This document shows, piece after piece, positions 33,731 to 43,718 of a DNA stretch of 64,000 nt. The position numbers were made by a program, and so were the translations under genes. Origin of the DNA: Defluviicoccus sp. bin129. GTDB taxonomy: Bacteria > Pseudomonadota > Alphaproteobacteria > MPNO01. Positions within the stretch are counted from its first letter, which is position 1. Each line of letters opens with the position of its first letter. The notes under the pieces are model-generated. The model searched no databases. It was not told the DNA's origin and saw nothing but the letters and a program-made list of their open reading frames with translations. The stretch is from positions 1 to 64,000 of the forward strand of contig MPNO01000016.1 of assembly GCA_002239065.1 (NCBI GenBank), in the 5' to 3' direction.

Positions 33731-36563
33731 ATGGCACGGATTTCGCGGCAACGGGCGATCATCGATCGCGGCGCGCTCAACGCCGAGCTCGACCTGCTGC
33801 TCGACGGCGGGCAGGCCGCGGGCACGCCGCGCCGCGCCGCGCTCGGGATTCTCAAGCGCGCGATGGCGGACGGCGAGGCGGAGATCCGCCGGCGGGTCGA
33901 GGCCGCGCCCCGCGGCCGCCCGCGGGCGGTGCGCGGCGGCGCCCGCCGGCGCCCCGCAGGCCGAGCGCGAGCGGTCCTTCCTGATCGACCAGCTCATCCG
34001 GGTCATCTACGACCTCGCCGCCAACCGGGTCTACCGCGCCGCCAACCCGACCGCGGGCGAGCATCTCTGCGTGATCGCCGTGGGCGGCTACGGGCGCGGC
34101 GAGCTCGCTCCCTTCTCCGACATCGACCTGTTGTTCGTACCGCCCTTCAAGAGCGCCCCGCGCAACGAGCAGGTGATCGAATACGTGCTCTACATGCTGT
34201 GGGACCTCGGGCTGAAGGTCGGCCACGCGACGCGGACCGTCGAGGACTGCGTGCGGCTTTCGCGCAAGGATCTGACGATCCGCACCTCCATCCTCGAGGC
34301 GCGTTACGTATGGGGCGAGAGGCGGCTGTTCGACCGGCTGCGCAAGAAATTCCGCGAAGACGTGGTCAAGGGCTCCGAACGCGGCTTCGTGGAGGCCAAG
34401 CTCGCCGAGCGCGACGAACGCCACCGGCGCATGGGCGGCTCGCGCTACGTGCTCGAGCCCAATGTGAAGGACGGCAAGGGCGGGTTGCGCGACCTGCATA
34501 CGCTGTTCTGGATCGCCAAGTTCCTGTACCCGGTGCGCGAAATGGCGGACCTGGTCGAACACGGGGTTCTGCGCGCCAGCGAGGCCGCCCGCTTCCACAA
34601 GGCGCAGCGGTTCCTGTCCACCGTCCGCTGCCGCCTCCACTACCTCTCGGGCCGCGGCGACGACCGGCTCGCCTTCGACCGGCAGCCCGAGCTCGGCGCC
34701 CTGCTCGGCTACAAGGACCACGCCGGCGCGCGCGGCGTCGAACGCTTCATGAAGCACTACTACCTGACGGTGAAGGAGGTCGGCGACCTGACCGGAATCT
34801 TCTGCGCCGCGCTCGAAATCGAGCAGTCCAGGCGCACCCGTTTCGCCTTGCCGAGGCTCGGCCTGCTGCAGCGCGCCCCCCAGGGCCTGGCGATCGAGAG
34901 CGGCCGGCTCGCGCTCGCCTCCGGCGCCAAGTTCGCCGACCGTCCGGTCGATATCCTGCGGCTGTTCCACGCCTCGCAGGATCGCGCGATCGACATCCAC
35001 CCGCGGGTGCTGCGTGCGATCACGCGCAACCTGCGGCTGGTAGACGGGCTGCGCGAGGACGCGGAGGCGAACCGGTTGTTCCTCGACATGCTGACCTCCC
35101 CCAAGGACCCGGAACGGACCTTGAGGCAGCTCAACGAGGCGGGGGTGTTCGGGCGTTTCATCCCCGATTTCGGCCGGGTCGTGGCCCAGATGCAGCACGA
35201 CATGTACCACGTCTTCACGGTCGACGAGCACACGATCATGGCGATCGGCATCCTGCGCGGCATCGAGGACGGCGCCTTCGCGGACGAGATGCCGATCGCC
35301 ACCGAGGTGGTGAAGACCGTGCAGTCGCGCCGCGCGCTCTACATGGCCGTCCTGCTGCACGACATCGCCAAGGGGCGCGGCGGCGATCATTCCGAAATCG
35401 GCGAACAGGTCGCGCTCCGGCTCTGCCCGCGGGTCGGGCTGACGCCGGAGGAGACCGAGACCGTCGCCTGGCTGGTGCGCCAGCATCTGGCGATGAGCAA
35501 CACCGCGTTCCGGCGCGACGTCAACGATCCCAAGACGGTCAGCGACTTCGTCGAGACGGTGCGGTCGCTGGAGCGTCTGCGCCTGCTGCTGGTGCTGACG
35601 GTCGCCGACATCCGCGCGGTCGGACCCGGCGTGTGGACCGCCTGGAAGGCGGCGCTGCTGCGCGACCTCTACTACGCCGCCGAGGAGGCGATCACCGGCG
35701 GGATGGCCGCGGCCGGGCGCGGCCACCGGATCGAACGGGTCAAGGAGGGCCTTGCGGCCGCGCTCGACGATTTCCAGGCCGGCGAGATCGAGACCCATCT
35801 GGAGAGCGGCTACCCCGCCTATTGGCTGTCGCATCCGGCCGACGCCCTGGTCCGCCACGCCCGCCTGGTGCGCGCGGCGCGGCGCGCGGAAACCGCGCTT
35901 TGCATCGACACCCGGATCGACCGCTACCGTCATGCGACCGAGGTGACGGTCTATGCGCCCGACCATCCCGGGCTGTTTTCCCATATCGCCGGCGCCATCG
36001 CGGTTTCCGGCGCCAATATCGTCGACGCCAAGATCTTCACCATGACCGACGGCATGGCGCTCGACACCTTCTGGGTCCAGGACGGCCGTGACGAGCCGAT
36101 CGAGAGCCGCGAACGGCTGGCGCGGCTGGAGACCCATGTCGAACAGGCGGTCACCGGCCGGATGCGGCCGATGCGCGAGCTCGCGGACATGATCCGCAAG
36201 CAGGGGGGGAAGCGCGACAGCGTGTTCACGGTCGAGCCGCGGGTGATCATCGACAATACCGCGAGCGCGACCCATACCGTGGTCGAGGTCAACGGCCGCG
36301 ACCGCCCCGGCCTGCTCTACGCCCTGACGCGCGCCCTGAGCGGCGAGGACGTCCAGATCGGCAGCGCCCAGATCGCGACTTACGGCGAGTCCGCGGTCGA
36401 CGTGTTCTACGTCAAGGACATTTTCGGGCTGAAGGTCACGCACGAGGCCAAGATCGAACGGATCCGCGAGGCGCTGCTCGGAGCGCTCTCCTCCATCGCT
36501 GCCGTCGCCGGGGAGGCGGCCGGCCCGGCCGGGCAAGAGGCGGCCGCGCCGGCCGGGCGCTGA
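33731..36563 (+). CDS. glnD: PII uridylyltransferase/uridylyl-removing enzyme, with apparent frameshift
   Basis: The nitrogen-status sensor uridylylates PII when glutamine is low and removes UMP when it is high. The start MARISRQRAIIDRGALNAEL and the next ~65 codons are in one frame; everything from QAERERSFLIDQLIRVIYD onward is in the next frame. The change falls in the very GC-rich stretch 33900-33960 and fits one extra base (or two missing). Otherwise all domains are intact: nucleotidyltransferase GGYGRGELAPFSDIDLLF (~34084), HD domain HDIAKGRGGDHSEIG (~35360), and two C-terminal ACT domains (APDHPGLFSHIAGAI and GRDRPGLLYALTRAL). A sequencing or assembly error is at least as likely as a true mutation. 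Confidence 0.9.
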
Positions 36564-36600
36564 TCCTGCGCCGCCTGCGCGCGGGCCGCCCGGACGGCGC

Positions 36601-38151
36601 ATGAGACTGCTGAGCGCGATCGCCACCGTCGGCGGCTACACTTTGGCCAGCCGCGTTCTCGGCTTCGCGCGCGACATCCTGATCGCCGGGCTGCTCGGCG
36701 CGGGGCCGGTGGCGGACGCGTTCTTCGTCGCGTTCAAGCTGCCCAATTTCTTCCGCAGACTCTTCGCCGAGGGCGCGTTCGCGGCCGCCTTCATCCCGCT
36801 CTTCACCCGTATCCTGACCGAAGACGGCGCCGATGCGGCCAGGCGCTTCAGCGAGCGCGTGCTGTCGCTGCTGATCGCGATCCTGCTGGTCTTCTGCACC
36901 GCGATGCAGCTGGCGATGCCGTGGGCGATGTATCTCTTCGCGCCCGGCTTCGCCGCCGATCCCGAAAAATTCGATCTCGCCGTCGAGCTCGCCCGGATCG
37001 CCTTTCCCTATCTCCTGTTCATCTCGCTGGTCTCCCAGCTCGGCGGGGTGCTCAACGCGCTCGACCGGTTCGCCGCGGCCGCGGCGGCGCCCATCCTGCT
37101 CAATCTCAGCCTGATCCTGTGCCTGGTCGGGCTCGCGCCGAGGCTGGAGACGCCCGGCCACGCGCTCGCCTGGGGCGTGTTCGCGGCCGGCGTCGTGCAG
37201 TTCCTGTGGATGATCGAGGCGTGCCGGCGCGCCGGCGTGGTCTTCCGCCTGCCGCGCCCGCGCCTGTCGCCGCCGGTGAGGCGGCTGATGGCCAAGATCC
37301 TGCCCGGCGCCGTCGGCGCCGGGGTGCAGCAGATAAACCTGGTGATCGGGGTGGTCCTCGCCTCGCTCCTGCCGACCGGCGCGGTGTCCTATCTCTACTA
37401 TGCCGACCGGGTCTATCAGCTCCCGCTCGGCGTCATCGGGATCGCGGTGGGCACGGCGCTGCTGCCGCTGCTGTCGCGCCAGATCCGCGAGGGCGACGAG
37501 GCGGGCGGGCGGGCGAGCTTCAACCGGGCGCTGGAATATTCCCTGCTGCTGACGCTGCCCGCGGCGGCGGCGCTGCTGACGATGGCCGGGCCGGTCGTCG
37601 CCGTGCTTTTCGAGCGCGGCGCGTTCGATGCCGGCTCGACCGCGGCGACCGCTTCGGCGCTCGCCGCCTTCGCCGTCGGGCTGCCCGCCTTCGTCCTGGT
37701 CAAGGTGCTGGCGCCCGCGTTCTTCGCCCGCGAGGATGTGGTGACCCCGGTGAAGATCGCCGGCATATCGGTGGCCGCCAATATCGCCTTGAGCGCCGCC
37801 CTGCTGGTTCCGCTCCAGCATGTCGGCCTCGCGCTCGCGACCTCGGCCGCCTCCTGGCTCAACGCCGCGCTGCTCGCTTTCGTCCTTCGCCGGCGCGGCC
37901 AGCTCGGGATCGACGCCCGGCTGCGGCGGCGGCTGCCGCGCATCGCGGTCGCCACCGTTCTCATGGCCGCGGTGCTGCTCGCCGGGGTCGAGCTGCTCGC
38001 GCCGATGTTCGGCGGCGGCGAGCTGGAAAGGGTGTTGGCGCTCGTCCTCGTTATTACCGCCGGCAAGCTGGTCTACGGCGCCGCGGCGTTTGCGCTCGGC
38101 GCGGTGGACATGGCGGAGATCCGCCGGACTCTCGCCCGGCGGAGGGCTTGA
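36601..38151 (+). CDS. murJ: Lipid II flippase MurJ (MviN)
   Basis: A 516-aa polytopic membrane protein of the MOP superfamily with about 14 hydrophobic segments, moving lipid II to the periplasmic face for peptidoglycan synthesis. Family-typical stretches are the N-terminal [54 protein letters not shown] region, [51 protein letters not shown], and [21 protein letters not shown]. It lies between glnD and trpS, a conserved alphaproteobacterial order. Confidence 0.96.
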   Translation: MRLLSAIATVGGYTLASRVLGFARDILIAGLLGAGPVADAFFVAFKLPNFFRRLFAEGAFAAAFIPLFTRILTEDGADAARRFSERVLSLLIAILLVFCTAMQLAMPWAMYLFAPGFAADPEKFDLAVELARIAFPYLLFISLVSQLGGVLNALDRFAAAAAAPILLNLSLILCLVGLAPRLETPGHALAWGVFAAGVVQFLWMIEACRRAGVVFRLPRPRLSPPVRRLMAKILPGAVGAGVQQINLVIGVVLASLLPTGAVSYLYYADRVYQLPLGVIGIAVGTALLPLLSRQIREGDEAGGRASFNRALEYSLLLTLPAAAALLTMAGPVVAVLFERGAFDAGSTAATASALAAFAVGLPAFVLVKVLAPAFFAREDVVTPVKIAGISVAANIALSAALLVPLQHVGLALATSAASWLNAALLAFVLRRRGQLGIDARLRRRLPRIAVATVLMAAVLLAGVELLAPMFGGGELERVLALVLVITAGKLVYGAAAFALGAVDMAEIRRTLARRRA

Positions 38152-38215
38152 CCCCTCCGGGCGATGGGAGGATAACCCGCCCTTCCCCGCCGCACGAAGG
38201 TCCGGAGTTCCGGCC

Positions 38216-39214
38216 GTGAAGCGAATCTTTTCCGGCGTCCAGCCAGCCGGCAACCTGCACTCCGGCAACTATCTCGGCGCAATCCGCAACTTCGTCCGTC
38301 TGCAGGACGAATTCGAATGCGTCTACTGTGTGGTCGATTTGCACGCGATCACGGTCTGGCAGGACCCGGCCGAGCTGGCGCGCAACACCCGCGAATGCGC
38401 CGCGACCTTCCTGGCCGCCGGCATCGATCCCGGGCGCAGCGTCATCTTCAACCAGAGCCGGGTCGCAGCCCATGCCAGGCTGGCCTGGATCTTCAACTGC
38501 GTCGCCCGGCTGGGCTGGCTCAACCGGATGACGCAGTTCAAGGAAAAGGCGGGCAAGCAGCGCGAGAACGCCAGTGTCGGGCTCTACGTCTATCCCAGCC
38601 TGATGGCCGCCGACATCCTCGCCTACAAGGCGACCCACGTGCCGGTCGGCGAGGACCAGAAGCAGCATCTGGAACTCACCCGGGACATCGCGCAGAAGTT
38701 CAACCACGATTTCGGCATCGAGTTCTTCCCGCTCATCGAGCCGCTCATCTTCGGCGAGGCGACCCGCGTGATGAGCCTGCGCGACGGCGCGGCGAAGATG
38801 AGCAAGTCGGAGGGCTCGGAGGCCTCGCGCATCAACCTGACCGACGACGCGGACGCGATCGCGCACAAGATCCGCCGCGCGCGGACCGATCCCGAGCCCC
38901 TGCCCGACTCGCCGGACGGGCTCGCCGGGCGCGCCGAGGCGGCGAATCTGGTGGGGATTTTCGCCGCTCTCGCCGACCGGTCGGCGGACGATGTGCTGGC
39001 GGAGTTCGGCGGGCGGGGCTTCGCCGATTTCAAGCCCGCGCTGAGCGAGCTCGCCGTCGCCGTGCTGTCGCCCGTCGCGGCCGAGCTCAGGCGGCTGATG
39101 GCCGATCCCGGCTATGTCGACTCGGTGCTCGCCGCGGGCGCGGAGCGCGCCGCGGCAATCGCCGACCCGGTGATCGACGAGGTCCACGAGATCGTCGGCC
39201 TCGCCGCCCGGTGA
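38216..39214 (+). CDS. trpS: Tryptophanyl-tRNA synthetase
   Basis: The 332-aa class Ic aminoacyl-tRNA synthetase charges tRNA(Trp). [19 protein letters not shown] contains the HIGH-equivalent; KMSKSEGS is the second signature; DLHAIT and [32 protein letters not shown] are highly conserved. The GTG start ([10 protein letters not shown]) matches the family. Confidence 0.97.
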   Translation: MKRIFSGVQPAGNLHSGNYLGAIRNFVRLQDEFECVYCVVDLHAITVWQDPAELARNTRECAATFLAAGIDPGRSVIFNQSRVAAHARLAWIFNCVARLGWLNRMTQFKEKAGKQRENASVGLYVYPSLMAADILAYKATHVPVGEDQKQHLELTRDIAQKFNHDFGIEFFPLIEPLIFGEATRVMSLRDGAAKMSKSEGSEASRINLTDDADAIAHKIRRARTDPEPLPDSPDGLAGRAEAANLVGIFAALADRSADDVLAEFGGRGFADFKPALSELAVAVLSPVAAELRRLMADPGYVDSVLAAGAERAAAIADPVIDEVHEIVGLAAR

Positions 39215-39234
39215 GCCGGGCAGGCTGACGCCCG

Positions 39235-40158
39235 ATGCAAATCTACCTGCCGATCGCCGAAGTCTCGGTCAACGTCCTGGTGCTTCTCGGCCTCGGCGGC
39301 GGCGTCGGGTTCCTGTCCGGGCTGTTCGGGGTCGGCGGCGGGTTCCTGATGACGCCGCTGCTGATCTTTATCGGCATTTCGCCCGCGGTGGCGGTGGCGA
39401 CCGAGGCCAACCAGGTCGTCGCCGCCTCGGTGTCCGGCGCGCTCGCCCACTGGCGGCGGCGCAATGTCGACGTCCGGATGGGGCTGGTGCTGCTCGCCGG
39501 CGGCTTCGTCGGGTCGAGCCTCGGCGTCTGGCTGTTCACCGCTCTGCGCGGCATCGGCCAGATCGATTTCGTGATCTCGGTGGCCTATGTGGTGTTTCTC
39601 GGGATCATCGGCGCGCTGATGGTGTTCGAGAGCGTCCGCGCCTGGCAGCGCCAGCGCAACCCTGCGGCGCCCCGGCGCAAGCTGCACCAGCATTACTGGG
39701 TGCACGGATTGCCGCTCAAGATGCGGTTCCGCGCCTCCAAGCTCTATATCAGCGCACTGCTGCCGTTCTTCATCGGCCTGTTCGTTGGCGTGCTGGCCGC
39801 CATCATGGGCGTGGGCGGCGGGTTCGTGATGGTGCCGGCGATGATCTACCTGCTCGGCATGCCGACCGCCATCGTGGTGGGGACATCGCTCTTCCAGATC
39901 GTGTTCGTCACCGCCAACGTCACCCTGCTGCAGGCGATCAACAACCAGACGGTCGACATCGTCCTCGCCTTGTTCCTGCTGATCGGCGGGGTGATCGGCG
40001 CGCAGATCGGCGCCCGGTTCTCGTCCCGGCTGCGCGGCGAGCAGCTCAGGATCCTGCTCGGGCTGATCGTGCTCGCGGTCTGCCTCCGGGTCGCCTACGG
40101 GCTGGTCGCGACGCCCGACGATCTGTTCGCGCTCGGCGTGCCGGGAGGCAGGGAATGA
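39235..40158 (+). CDS. TauE/SafE family sulfite/anion exporter
   Basis: A 307-aa membrane protein with about eight hydrophobic segments in two repeated halves. Each half opens with the family motif, GGGVGFLSGLFGVGGGFLMTPLLI at ~20-45 and LFVGVLAAIMGVGGGFVMVPAMIYLLGMPTAIVVGTSL at ~180-215. The family exports sulfite, sulfoacetate or related anions. The downstream TIGR02186 gene overlaps by ATGA; this two-gene pair is widespread in alphaproteobacteria, so the two products probably work together. Confidence 0.9.
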   Translation: MQIYLPIAEVSVNVLVLLGLGGGVGFLSGLFGVGGGFLMTPLLIFIGISPAVAVATEANQVVAASVSGALAHWRRRNVDVRMGLVLLAGGFVGSSLGVWLFTALRGIGQIDFVISVAYVVFLGIIGALMVFESVRAWQRQRNPAAPRRKLHQHYWVHGLPLKMRFRASKLYISALLPFFIGLFVGVLAAIMGVGGGFVMVPAMIYLLGMPTAIVVGTSLFQIVFVTANVTLLQAINNQTVDIVLALFLLIGGVIGAQIGARFSSRLRGEQLRILLGLIVLAVCLRVAYGLVATPDDLFALGVPGGRE

Positions 40159-40904
40159 CGGCGGCCCGGCCGACCGCGGCGCTCTTCGCCCTGTTGCTGT
40201 GGGCCGCGCCGCCCGCACCCGCCCTGGCCGCCGACAGGCTGGTGGTGGATTTGTCCAGCGACGAGGTCGCGATCACCACCGGGTTCACCGGCACCGAACT
40301 CCTGCTGTTCGGCGTCAAGGACGGGCCGGGCGACGTGGTGGTCGTCCTGCTGGGTCCGAACCGCGACGCGGTGGTGCGGCGGCGCGAGCGCGTCGCCGGG
40401 GTCTGGGTCAACGGCGAGTCCGCAGTCTTCCGCCGCGTGCCGGCCTATTACCATGTCGCCTCGACCCGGCCGCTCGAGCAGATCGCGCCGCCCGAGATCC
40501 TGGCCGCCAACCGGATCGCCGCGGGCACGCTCGACCTCGCGGCCAACACCCGGCTTCCTGCGGCCAAGAGAGCGCCCTTTCGCGACGGGCTGATCCGCAA
40601 CAAGACCCGCCAGGGCCTGTTCGGCTACCACCCGGGCGGCGTCGCGGTGCAGGGCGAGCGGCTGTTTCGCACCACCGCCGTCTTCCCGGCCACCGTGCCG
40701 ACCGGCCCCTACCGGGTGAACGTCTACCTGTTCGACCGTGGTAAGCTGCTTGCGCGCCAGGAGACCACGCTGATCGTGAGGAAGCACGGGTTGGGAGCGA
40801 GCGTCTTCAATTTCGCGCATCGACAGTCGATCCTGTACGGCGTGGTCGCGATCGTCGTCGCGGTCGCCGCGGGATGGCTGGCCGGCGTCGTCTTCCGGAG
40901 TTGA
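40155..40904 (+). CDS. TIGR02186 family membrane-anchored protein
   Basis: A 249-aa protein with a signal peptide (cleavage probably after PAPALA), a periplasmic beta-rich domain beginning DRLVVDLSSDEVAITTGFTGTELLLFG, and one C-terminal membrane segment (~223-245). This matches TIGR02186, a family of unknown function encoded next to TauE/SafE permeases. The start overlaps the permease stop in ATGA (translational coupling). A role as periplasmic accessory of the exporter is inference. Confidence 0.87.
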   Translation: MTAARPTAALFALLLWAAPPAPALAADRLVVDLSSDEVAITTGFTGTELLLFGVKDGPGDVVVVLLGPNRDAVVRRRERVAGVWVNGESAVFRRVPAYYHVASTRPLEQIAPPEILAANRIAAGTLDLAANTRLPAAKRAPFRDGLIRNKTRQGLFGYHPGGVAVQGERLFRTTAVFPATVPTGPYRVNVYLFDRGKLLARQETTLIVRKHGLGASVFNFAHRQSILYGVVAIVVAVAAGWLAGVVFRS

Positions 40905-40910
40905 TCGACC

Positions 40911-41435
40911 ATGACCGAAGGCCCGGCCCCGGGCGGCGGTTCCCCCGAGCCGACGCCGGAAACCCCGCCCCAGCGAGAGCGGGTCTTCCTCTGCGTCGTC
41001 GATTCCAGCGAAGAAGTGCATGTCGCGCTGCGCTTCGCCGCGCTCCGGGCCAAGCGCTCGGGCGGCCGGGTGGCGCTGCTCTACGTCATCGAGCCGGGCG
41101 ACTTTCAGCACTGGATGTCGGTGGCGGAAAAAATGCGCGAGGAGGGTCGCGAAGAGGCCGAGCAGGTGCTGCAGGAACACGCCGCGGAGGTCGTCGCCAT
41201 CACCGGCCGCACGCCGATCCTCCACGTCCGCGAGGGCGCGCCCCGGGACGCGATCGTCCAGCTCATCGAGGAGGAGCCGGCGATCTCCATCCTGGTGCTC
41301 GGCGCCGGCACCCACAAGAAGGGCCCCGGACCGCTGGTCTCGTCGATCGCCGGCAGGCTGTCGGGCAAATTTCCCATACCCATCACCGTGGTGCCCGGCA
41401 CGCTGAGCCACGAGCAGCTCGACGCTCTGACGTAA
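40911..41435 (+). CDS. Universal stress protein (UspA family)
   Basis: A 174-aa protein. After a Pro/Glu-rich lead (~1-22) the UspA fold follows: VFLCVVDSSEEVHVALRFAALRAKRSGGRVALLYVIEP at the start and GAGTHKKGPGPLVSSIAGRLSGKFPIPITVVPG at the end, which contains the ATP-binding G-x2-G-x9-G(S/T) type loop. USPs are cytosolic stress-tolerance or nucleotide-sensing proteins. It lies 6 bases after the TIGR02186 gene. Confidence 0.9.
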   Translation: MTEGPAPGGGSPEPTPETPPQRERVFLCVVDSSEEVHVALRFAALRAKRSGGRVALLYVIEPGDFQHWMSVAEKMREEGREEAEQVLQEHAAEVVAITGRTPILHVREGAPRDAIVQLIEEEPAISILVLGAGTHKKGPGPLVSSIAGRLSGKFPIPITVVPGTLSHEQLDALT

Positions 41436-41443
41436 CAAAAATG

Positions 41444-41452
41444 TTATCCACA
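41444..41452 (+). promoter_or_regulatory. Perfect DnaA box
   Basis: TTATCCACA is the exact high-affinity DnaA-binding 9-mer. It sits in the short gap between the universal stress protein and glucosaminidase genes. I found no second box close by, so it is a solitary site that could titrate DnaA or regulate the downstream gene, not an origin. Confidence 0.5.
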
Positions 41453-41457
41453 AGGCT

Positions 41458-41487
41458 CTTGAACTAGCGCGCCGTTCGCCCCAATCT
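41458..41487 (+). promoter_or_regulatory. Possible heat-shock-type (sigma-32) promoter
   Basis: CTTGAA (41458-41463) and CCCCAATCT (41479-41487), spaced by 15 bases, resemble the RpoH promoter pattern CTTGAA ... CCCCATnT with one mismatch cluster in the -10 element. It would drive the glucosaminidase gene from about 41494. Weak evidence. Confidence 0.25.
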
Positions 41488-41537
41488 GCGCGGCGAGGAA
41501 ACAGTTCAACGAAAAAGGGAGACTGGACCGGGGGGTC

Positions 41538-42578
41538 GTGTATGCCCGCCGGCTTCCAGCGGAAAAAGGGTTGATTGGATCGCGAGGTTGGCGAACCATC
41601 CGTAATGGATGGGTCGTCGGGCTGTCGGTCGCTCTGGTACCAGCGGTTGCGGTCGCGGAGACCGAGACCGCGCGGGTCGGCGACGGCGGTTTCCGGCTCT
41701 CATTCCTTGAAGGCTCCCCGGTCGGACGTTGGCGCCACTTCGATCTTGGCCGCCCCGCGCCCGGCAGGACCGTGGAAGCGCTCGAGGCGTTGTTTGCCCG
41801 TCTCGACTACCGTCTCGACCGGGTGCGCGAGCGCGGCGTGGTGCCGCGCCTCCTGGTGCGCCGCATGCCCGACGGGTTGTCCCGGATGCACGAGACGCAG
41901 CGGCGCAAGGCGCTGTTCATCCGGATCGCGCTGCCGTTGATCCTGACCACCAACGAAGCGATCCTGCGCGACAGGAGGCGCATCGAACGCCTTCGGGCGG
42001 CGCAGGTCCGGGACGGATTCCTGCCGGTCGGCCAGGAGCGCTGGCTGTGGCAGGTCTTCGCCGCCTACAAGGTCAAGCCGGGCGAATTCGCGGAGTTGCT
42101 GTCCCGGGTCGACATCGTGCCGCCTTCCCTCGCCGTCGCCCAGGCGGCGGAGGAGACCGGGTGGGGCACCTCGCGGTTCGTCCGGCGCGGCAATGCGCTG
42201 TTCGGCCAGCGGACCTACAGGAGCGCCCACGGTATGGTGCCCCGGCGCATGCCGCCCGGAGACAGGTTCCGCGTCCGCCGTTTCAGCCAGCTGCTGGCCG
42301 CCGTGGCGTCCTACGTGTCCAACCTCAACACCCACCCCGCCTATGCGGCGTTCCGGGCGCGGCGAAGCGAGATGCGCGGGGCCGGCCGTCTGCTAGATGC
42401 GACCGCGCTGGCCGGCGGTCTGGAAGCCTATTCGGCGCGCCGGGGAGCCTATGTCCGGACCGTGCGCGCGATCATCCGCACCAACGCGCTCGCCGACCTC
42501 GACCGCCTCGAGCTCGAATCCGGCCGGCCGCAATTCGCCGGCGGCCCGCCCACCGGCAGGCAGCGTCTGGCCAACTAG
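41538..42578 (+). CDS. Secreted glucosaminidase (Bax-like) domain protein
   Basis: A 346-aa protein. An N-terminal export signal (hydrophobic GWVVGLSVALVPAVAVA) is followed by ~100 basic residues of unknown fold. Residues ~195-320 form a glucosaminidase/Bax-type domain (PSLAVAQAAEETGWGTSRFVRRGNALFGQ), with the catalytic Glu in AEETGWG. It should cleave peptidoglycan glycan strands. The GTG start is used because no ATG is in frame before the signal sequence. It converges with a 4-base overlap on the polysaccharide deacetylase gene. Confidence 0.85.
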   Translation: MYARRLPAEKGLIGSRGWRTIRNGWVVGLSVALVPAVAVAETETARVGDGGFRLSFLEGSPVGRWRHFDLGRPAPGRTVEALEALFARLDYRLDRVRERGVVPRLLVRRMPDGLSRMHETQRRKALFIRIALPLILTTNEAILRDRRRIERLRAAQVRDGFLPVGQERWLWQVFAAYKVKPGEFAELLSRVDIVPPSLAVAQAAEETGWGTSRFVRRGNALFGQRTYRSAHGMVPRRMPPGDRFRVRRFSQLLAAVASYVSNLNTHPAYAAFRARRSEMRGAGRLLDATALAGGLEAYSARRGAYVRTVRAIIRTNALADLDRLELESGRPQFAGGPPTGRQRLAN

Positions 42579-43645
42579 CCCGGTACCAGGAACTGCGTGC
42601 CGAACCAGCGCCAGCGGCCCTGCCTGGCCGGCATGGTGCAGTTGAGGCGCGGCCGCCCGGGCGGGAACGCCCGGTTGAACCGAAGCTCCACCCGCGCCGG
42701 CCCGATGCGCTCCATGCGCACCTTTCCCTGACCCGAAGCGTAGCATGTGAGCAGGTCGATATAGGCCAGCGCGCGGCCGGTCACGGTGAAGCCCATATTG
42801 GGCGGATTGCGGCCCTGCCCCACGAGGCTGTCCGCCGGGGTGATGTCGGTTACCTCCAGGGGCAGCGCATCCGCGGCGAGACGGAAGCGCCCGGCGTCGC
42901 CATGCAACTCGTTCATCGGAAACCGCGGCAGGAAATGGAAGCGCGAACCGGGATGGATCACGCCCGAATGGTGCCCGAACGCGGCCGTGAATCCGTTCTC
43001 CTGCACCACCTTCCGCACCGCGAACGACATCGCGCCGTAGGGGTAGGCGAAGAGCTCCGGTCTGGTGCCGAGCTCCTCCTCCAGACGGCGCGACGCCCGC
43101 TTGACGTCGCGGTCGTTGTTCTCGCGCCCGAGCGTCGGCATCTGGTTGTGCGACGCCGTCTGGTTGCCGACGGTCGCCCCGCCGCGCACCACCTCGCGGA
43201 TCTGCTGCCAGCTCATGTAGTGCTCTCGACCCTCGTCGATCGCATCGGTGGAGACGAACAGAGTGACCGGCAGCTCCGCTTGCCGCAGCCTCGGCCAGGC
43301 CTCGGTGTAGAAGGACAGAAACGCGCCGTCGACGGTAAGTGCTACCGTGCGGTCGGGCAGGCCCCGCCCGGCCTTGAGCGCCGCCAGGATTTCGGGCAGC
43401 GCCATCACGTTGAGGCCCCGTTCCGCGATCACCTTCAGATGGGCCTCGAACTGATCGATGCGGATCGCCGTGGACGGCGCGCCGGGGTCGCCGAATCTCT
43501 GATACATGAGGACCACGGCGGAGGACTCGGCGGCGGCGCCCGTCGAGCCGCCCCAGCCCGTCAGAACGGCCAGCCCCGCGAGCGCGCAGCACATCGTCCG
43601 TCGCAACAGCCGGCACCCGCACCCTGCCGTCGCAAAGCGTGTCAT
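42575..43645 (-). CDS. Polysaccharide deacetylase family protein with altered active site
   Basis: A 356-aa exported protein: signal peptide in ~1-38, then a NodB-like barrel (SSAVVLMYQRFGDPGAPSTAI, FVSTDAIDEGREHYMSWQQIRE, TRPELFAYPYGA). Two metal/catalytic motifs deviate. The usual T-x-D-D block reads TVDG (Asp106, then Gly107), and the second His-containing motif reads SHNQMP (166-170), where related alphaproteobacterial proteins have H-x-H-M-P. The protein may be catalytically weak or bind sugar only. The start ATG has GTGAGGG upstream. The neighbours are peptidoglycan-active enzymes. Confidence 0.85.
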   Translation of the reverse strand: MTRFATAGCGCRLLRRTMCCALAGLAVLTGWGGSTGAAAESSAVVLMYQRFGDPGAPSTAIRIDQFEAHLKVIAERGLNVMALPEILAALKAGRGLPDRTVALTVDGAFLSFYTEAWPRLRQAELPVTLFVSTDAIDEGREHYMSWQQIREVVRGGATVGNQTASHNQMPTLGRENNDRDVKRASRRLEEELGTRPELFAYPYGAMSFAVRKVVQENGFTAAFGHHSGVIHPGSRFHFLPRFPMNELHGDAGRFRLAADALPLEVTDITPADSLVGQGRNPPNMGFTVTGRALAYIDLLTCYASGQGKVRMERIGPARVELRFNRAFPPGRPRLNCTMPARQGRWRWFGTQFLVPG

Positions 43646-43718
43646 CCGAGCCCTCACCTGGCGGAGGTTGCGCGCTTTGAGGCCCTGCGGCAAGCCCGAC
43701 ATCCAGCGGCAAACGGTC

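Noticed and set aside
36436-38268. Long leftward open frame opposite murJ
   Set aside because: It is His/Arg/Asp/Gln-rich without domains and lies exactly antisense to murJ.
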